The notes under the pieces are model-generated. The model had not been told where the DNA came from. It was given only the letters and a program-made list of their open reading frames with translations, and did not search any database. A stretch of 7,393 nucleotides of DNA, from contig CAKTKB010000070.1 of NCBI GenBank assembly GCA_934569195.1, positions 1-7,393 of the forward strand, written 5' to 3'. Position numbers and translations under genes: made by a program. Below are positions 5,982 through 7,393 of this stretch, in pieces (the first letter of the stretch is position 1; each line of letters starts with the position of its first letter). The DNA is from an uncultured Oscillospiraceae bacterium. GTDB lineage: Bacteria; Bacillota; Clostridia; Oscillospirales; Oscillospiraceae.

Positions 5982-7393
5982 ATGAAGGAAACCATCCGGA
6001 TCGTCAACGCACGGGAGAACAATCTGAAGCACCTGACGCTGGAGATCCCAAAGGAAAAGCTGGTGGTACTGGCCGGCGTTTCCGGCTCCGGCAAAAGTAC
6101 ACTGGCCTTTGATACGCTGGCAGCAGAGAGCAGCCGCCAATGGCAGGCTACCTACCCGCTGTTTCTGCGCAGCCGCCTGCCCCGTTATGAGCGGCCCGCT
6201 GTAGACAGCATCGAAGACCTTACCCCCTGCGTGGTGGTGGATCAGAAGCCCATCGGCACCAATACCCGTTCCACTGTCGGAACGGCGGTGGATGCCGCCC
6301 CGCTGATGCGTTTGCTCTTCTCCCGGGCAGGCGTTCCCAGCGCCGGAGGCTCCATGGCCTATTCCTTCAACCATCCCAGCGGCATGTGCCCAGACTGTAC
6401 CGGCCTTGGAGAGCAGGTAACGCTGGATGAGGAAAAGCTGTTTGACAAAGAGCTTTCCATCAACGATGGGGCCATCCGCTTCAGCCAGTTTTCGGACGGA
6501 AGCTGGCAGTCCTTCTACTTCCGGCACAATCCGCTTTTTCCGGCGGACAAAAAGCTGAAGGACTTTACTCCTGAGGAATGGCATGCGCTGCGTATTGGAC
6601 CGGATAAGCCATTATATCTGGATTTTATTCGCAACAATACCGGTCAGGTCTCAAAATTACCCTATGAGGGTGTGGTGACCCGTTTTAATCGGTTGTATCT
6701 CCACCGGGATACCTCGGGTCTGGCAAAAGCTGTGCGGGATGAAGCCATGTTTTTCGTGAACAGAGAACCGTGTTCTGCCTGTAATGGTAGCGGATTGAAT
6801 CCAAGGGCGCTGGAGTCCCGCATCAATGGATATAATATTGCGGATTATCAAGAAATGCCGGCCAGTGAACTGCTTACGGTACTGGCCCAGATCGATCATC
6901 CGGTAGGCAAGTCAATCGCAGGACAGATCGGTCAATGTCTGCACCGAATGGTACAGGTAGGACTGGGTTATCTGAGCCTTTCACGGCGAACGGACACACT
7001 CTCGGGAGGCGAAGCACAGAGATTGAAGCTGGTACGGCATCTCGGCAGTAGTCTTAGCAATATTCTTTATGTCCTGGACGAGCCGACAGCAGGCTTGCAT
7101 CCGGCGGATGCTGATCGGATCGGCAGATTGCTTCTGGAGTTGCGGGACCAGCATAATACCGTGCTGGTGGTGGAACATAACCGGCGGGTTTTGGAACTGG
7201 CGGACCACATCATTGAAATGGGACCTTCGGCAGGTGCTGCGGGAGGAAGGATCATCTATCAGGGAAACTTAGAAGGACTGCGAAAGGCTGATACCCCTAC
7301 CGCCAAAGGACTGCGGCAGACGCTGCGTCCTAACCCGAGGCCGTTACCTTGGACAGAGAGTTTTCCACTGGAACATGTGACACTTCATAATCT
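5982..7393 (+). CDS. Short UvrA-like ABC ATPase (UvrA2/DrrC-type excinuclease subunit A paralogue), 3' end missing
   Basis: The ATG at 5982 has SD AAAGGAG (5966-5972); 470 codons stay open to the window edge. Seen: RENNLKHLTLEIP (11-23) and Walker A GVSGSGKST (32-40); the UvrA block VDSIEDLTPCVVVDQK (74-89) and RSTVGT (96-101); zinc-module pairs CPDCTGLG (136-143) and CSACNGSGL (264-272); ABC signature LSGGEAQR (340-347); Walker B YVLDEPTAGLH (363-373); and the H-loop VVEH (396-399). The last residues, EHVTLHN, begin the second ABC domain. In full UvrA a UvrB-binding segment of about 115 residues sits between RSTVGT and the first CxxC; here only about 34 residues do. Known: such short forms include UvrA2 and DrrC, tied to tolerance of DNA-damaging or intercalating drugs. 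It is probably cotranscribed with the MATE gene 77 bp upstream. It is very likely not the housekeeping uvrA. Confidence 0.94.
   Translation, partial: MKETIRIVNARENNLKHLTLEIPKEKLVVLAGVSGSGKSTLAFDTLAAESSRQWQATYPLFLRSRLPRYERPAVDSIEDLTPCVVVDQKPIGTNTRSTVGTAVDAAPLMRLLFSRAGVPSAGGSMAYSFNHPSGMCPDCTGLGEQVTLDEEKLFDKELSINDGAIRFSQFSDGSWQSFYFRHNPLFPADKKLKDFTPEEWHALRIGPDKPLYLDFIRNNTGQVSKLPYEGVVTRFNRLYLHRDTSGLAKAVRDEAMFFVNREPCSACNGSGLNPRALESRINGYNIADYQEMPASELLTVLAQIDHPVGKSIAGQIGQCLHRMVQVGLGYLSLSRRTDTLSGGEAQRLKLVRHLGSSLSNILYVLDEPTAGLHPADADRIGRLLLELRDQHNTVLVVEHNRRVLELADHIIEMGPSAGAAGGRIIYQGNLEGLRKADTPTAKGLRQTLRPNPRPLPWTESFPLEHVTLHN

Noticed and set aside
1..7393. CRISPR array, tRNA or rRNA gene, insertion sequence, attachment site or origin
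   Set aside because: No regularly spaced repeats, no cloverleaf or rRNA sequence, no transposase or integrase frame and no terminal repeats were seen on either strand.

Overview
The window looks like chromosomal or accessory DNA from an anaerobic gut-type Clostridium relative (Bacillota; Lachnospiraceae or Oscillospiraceae would fit, but this is inference). The reasons are Shine-Dalgarno-rich gene starts, moderately high GC coding DNA with AT-rich intergenic DNA, tightly overlapping genes, and families common in that group: a BmrR-like MerR regulator, the DUF4037/DUF4125 pair, a MATE pump and a short UvrA.

Layout. Positions 1-513 (minus strand) hold the N-terminal part of a TRAP-type (DctP family) solute-binding lipoprotein that runs off the left edge. 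Positions 514-969 are a 456-bp AT-rich divergent control region. It has a good sigma70-type promoter for the rightward gene, a possible 19-bp-spacer promoter for the leftward gene, several short perfect dyads and an imperfect direct repeat. Positions 970-1851 (plus) encode a MerR-family regulator with a BmrR/GyrI-like C-terminal effector domain, closed by a rho-independent terminator (1876-1925). After a second control region come four tightly packed plus-strand genes: a six-TPR protein (2041-2970), a DUF4037 nucleotidyltransferase-like protein (2967-3890), a DUF4125 protein (3893-4528) and a MATE efflux transporter (4510-5904). Then, 77 bp on, comes a short UvrA-like tandem ABC ATPase (5982 to the right edge), cut as its second nucleotide-binding domain begins.

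How the genes may work together. The MerR protein has the architecture of a small-molecule (drug) sensor. The MATE protein is a multidrug-type exporter. The UvrA-like protein lacks the UvrB-interaction segment and resembles the UvrA2/DrrC class linked to tolerance of DNA-binding compounds. Between them sit a protein with an intact nucleotidyltransferase signature (G-S-x11-D-H-D), its usual DUF4125 neighbour and a TPR scaffold. The parsimonious reading is an inducible sense, modify, export and DNA-protect module against a DNA-targeting or antibiotic-like compound. Each family call is well supported by sequence; the joint function is inference. The TRAP gene is probably separate in function, although it shares the control region.
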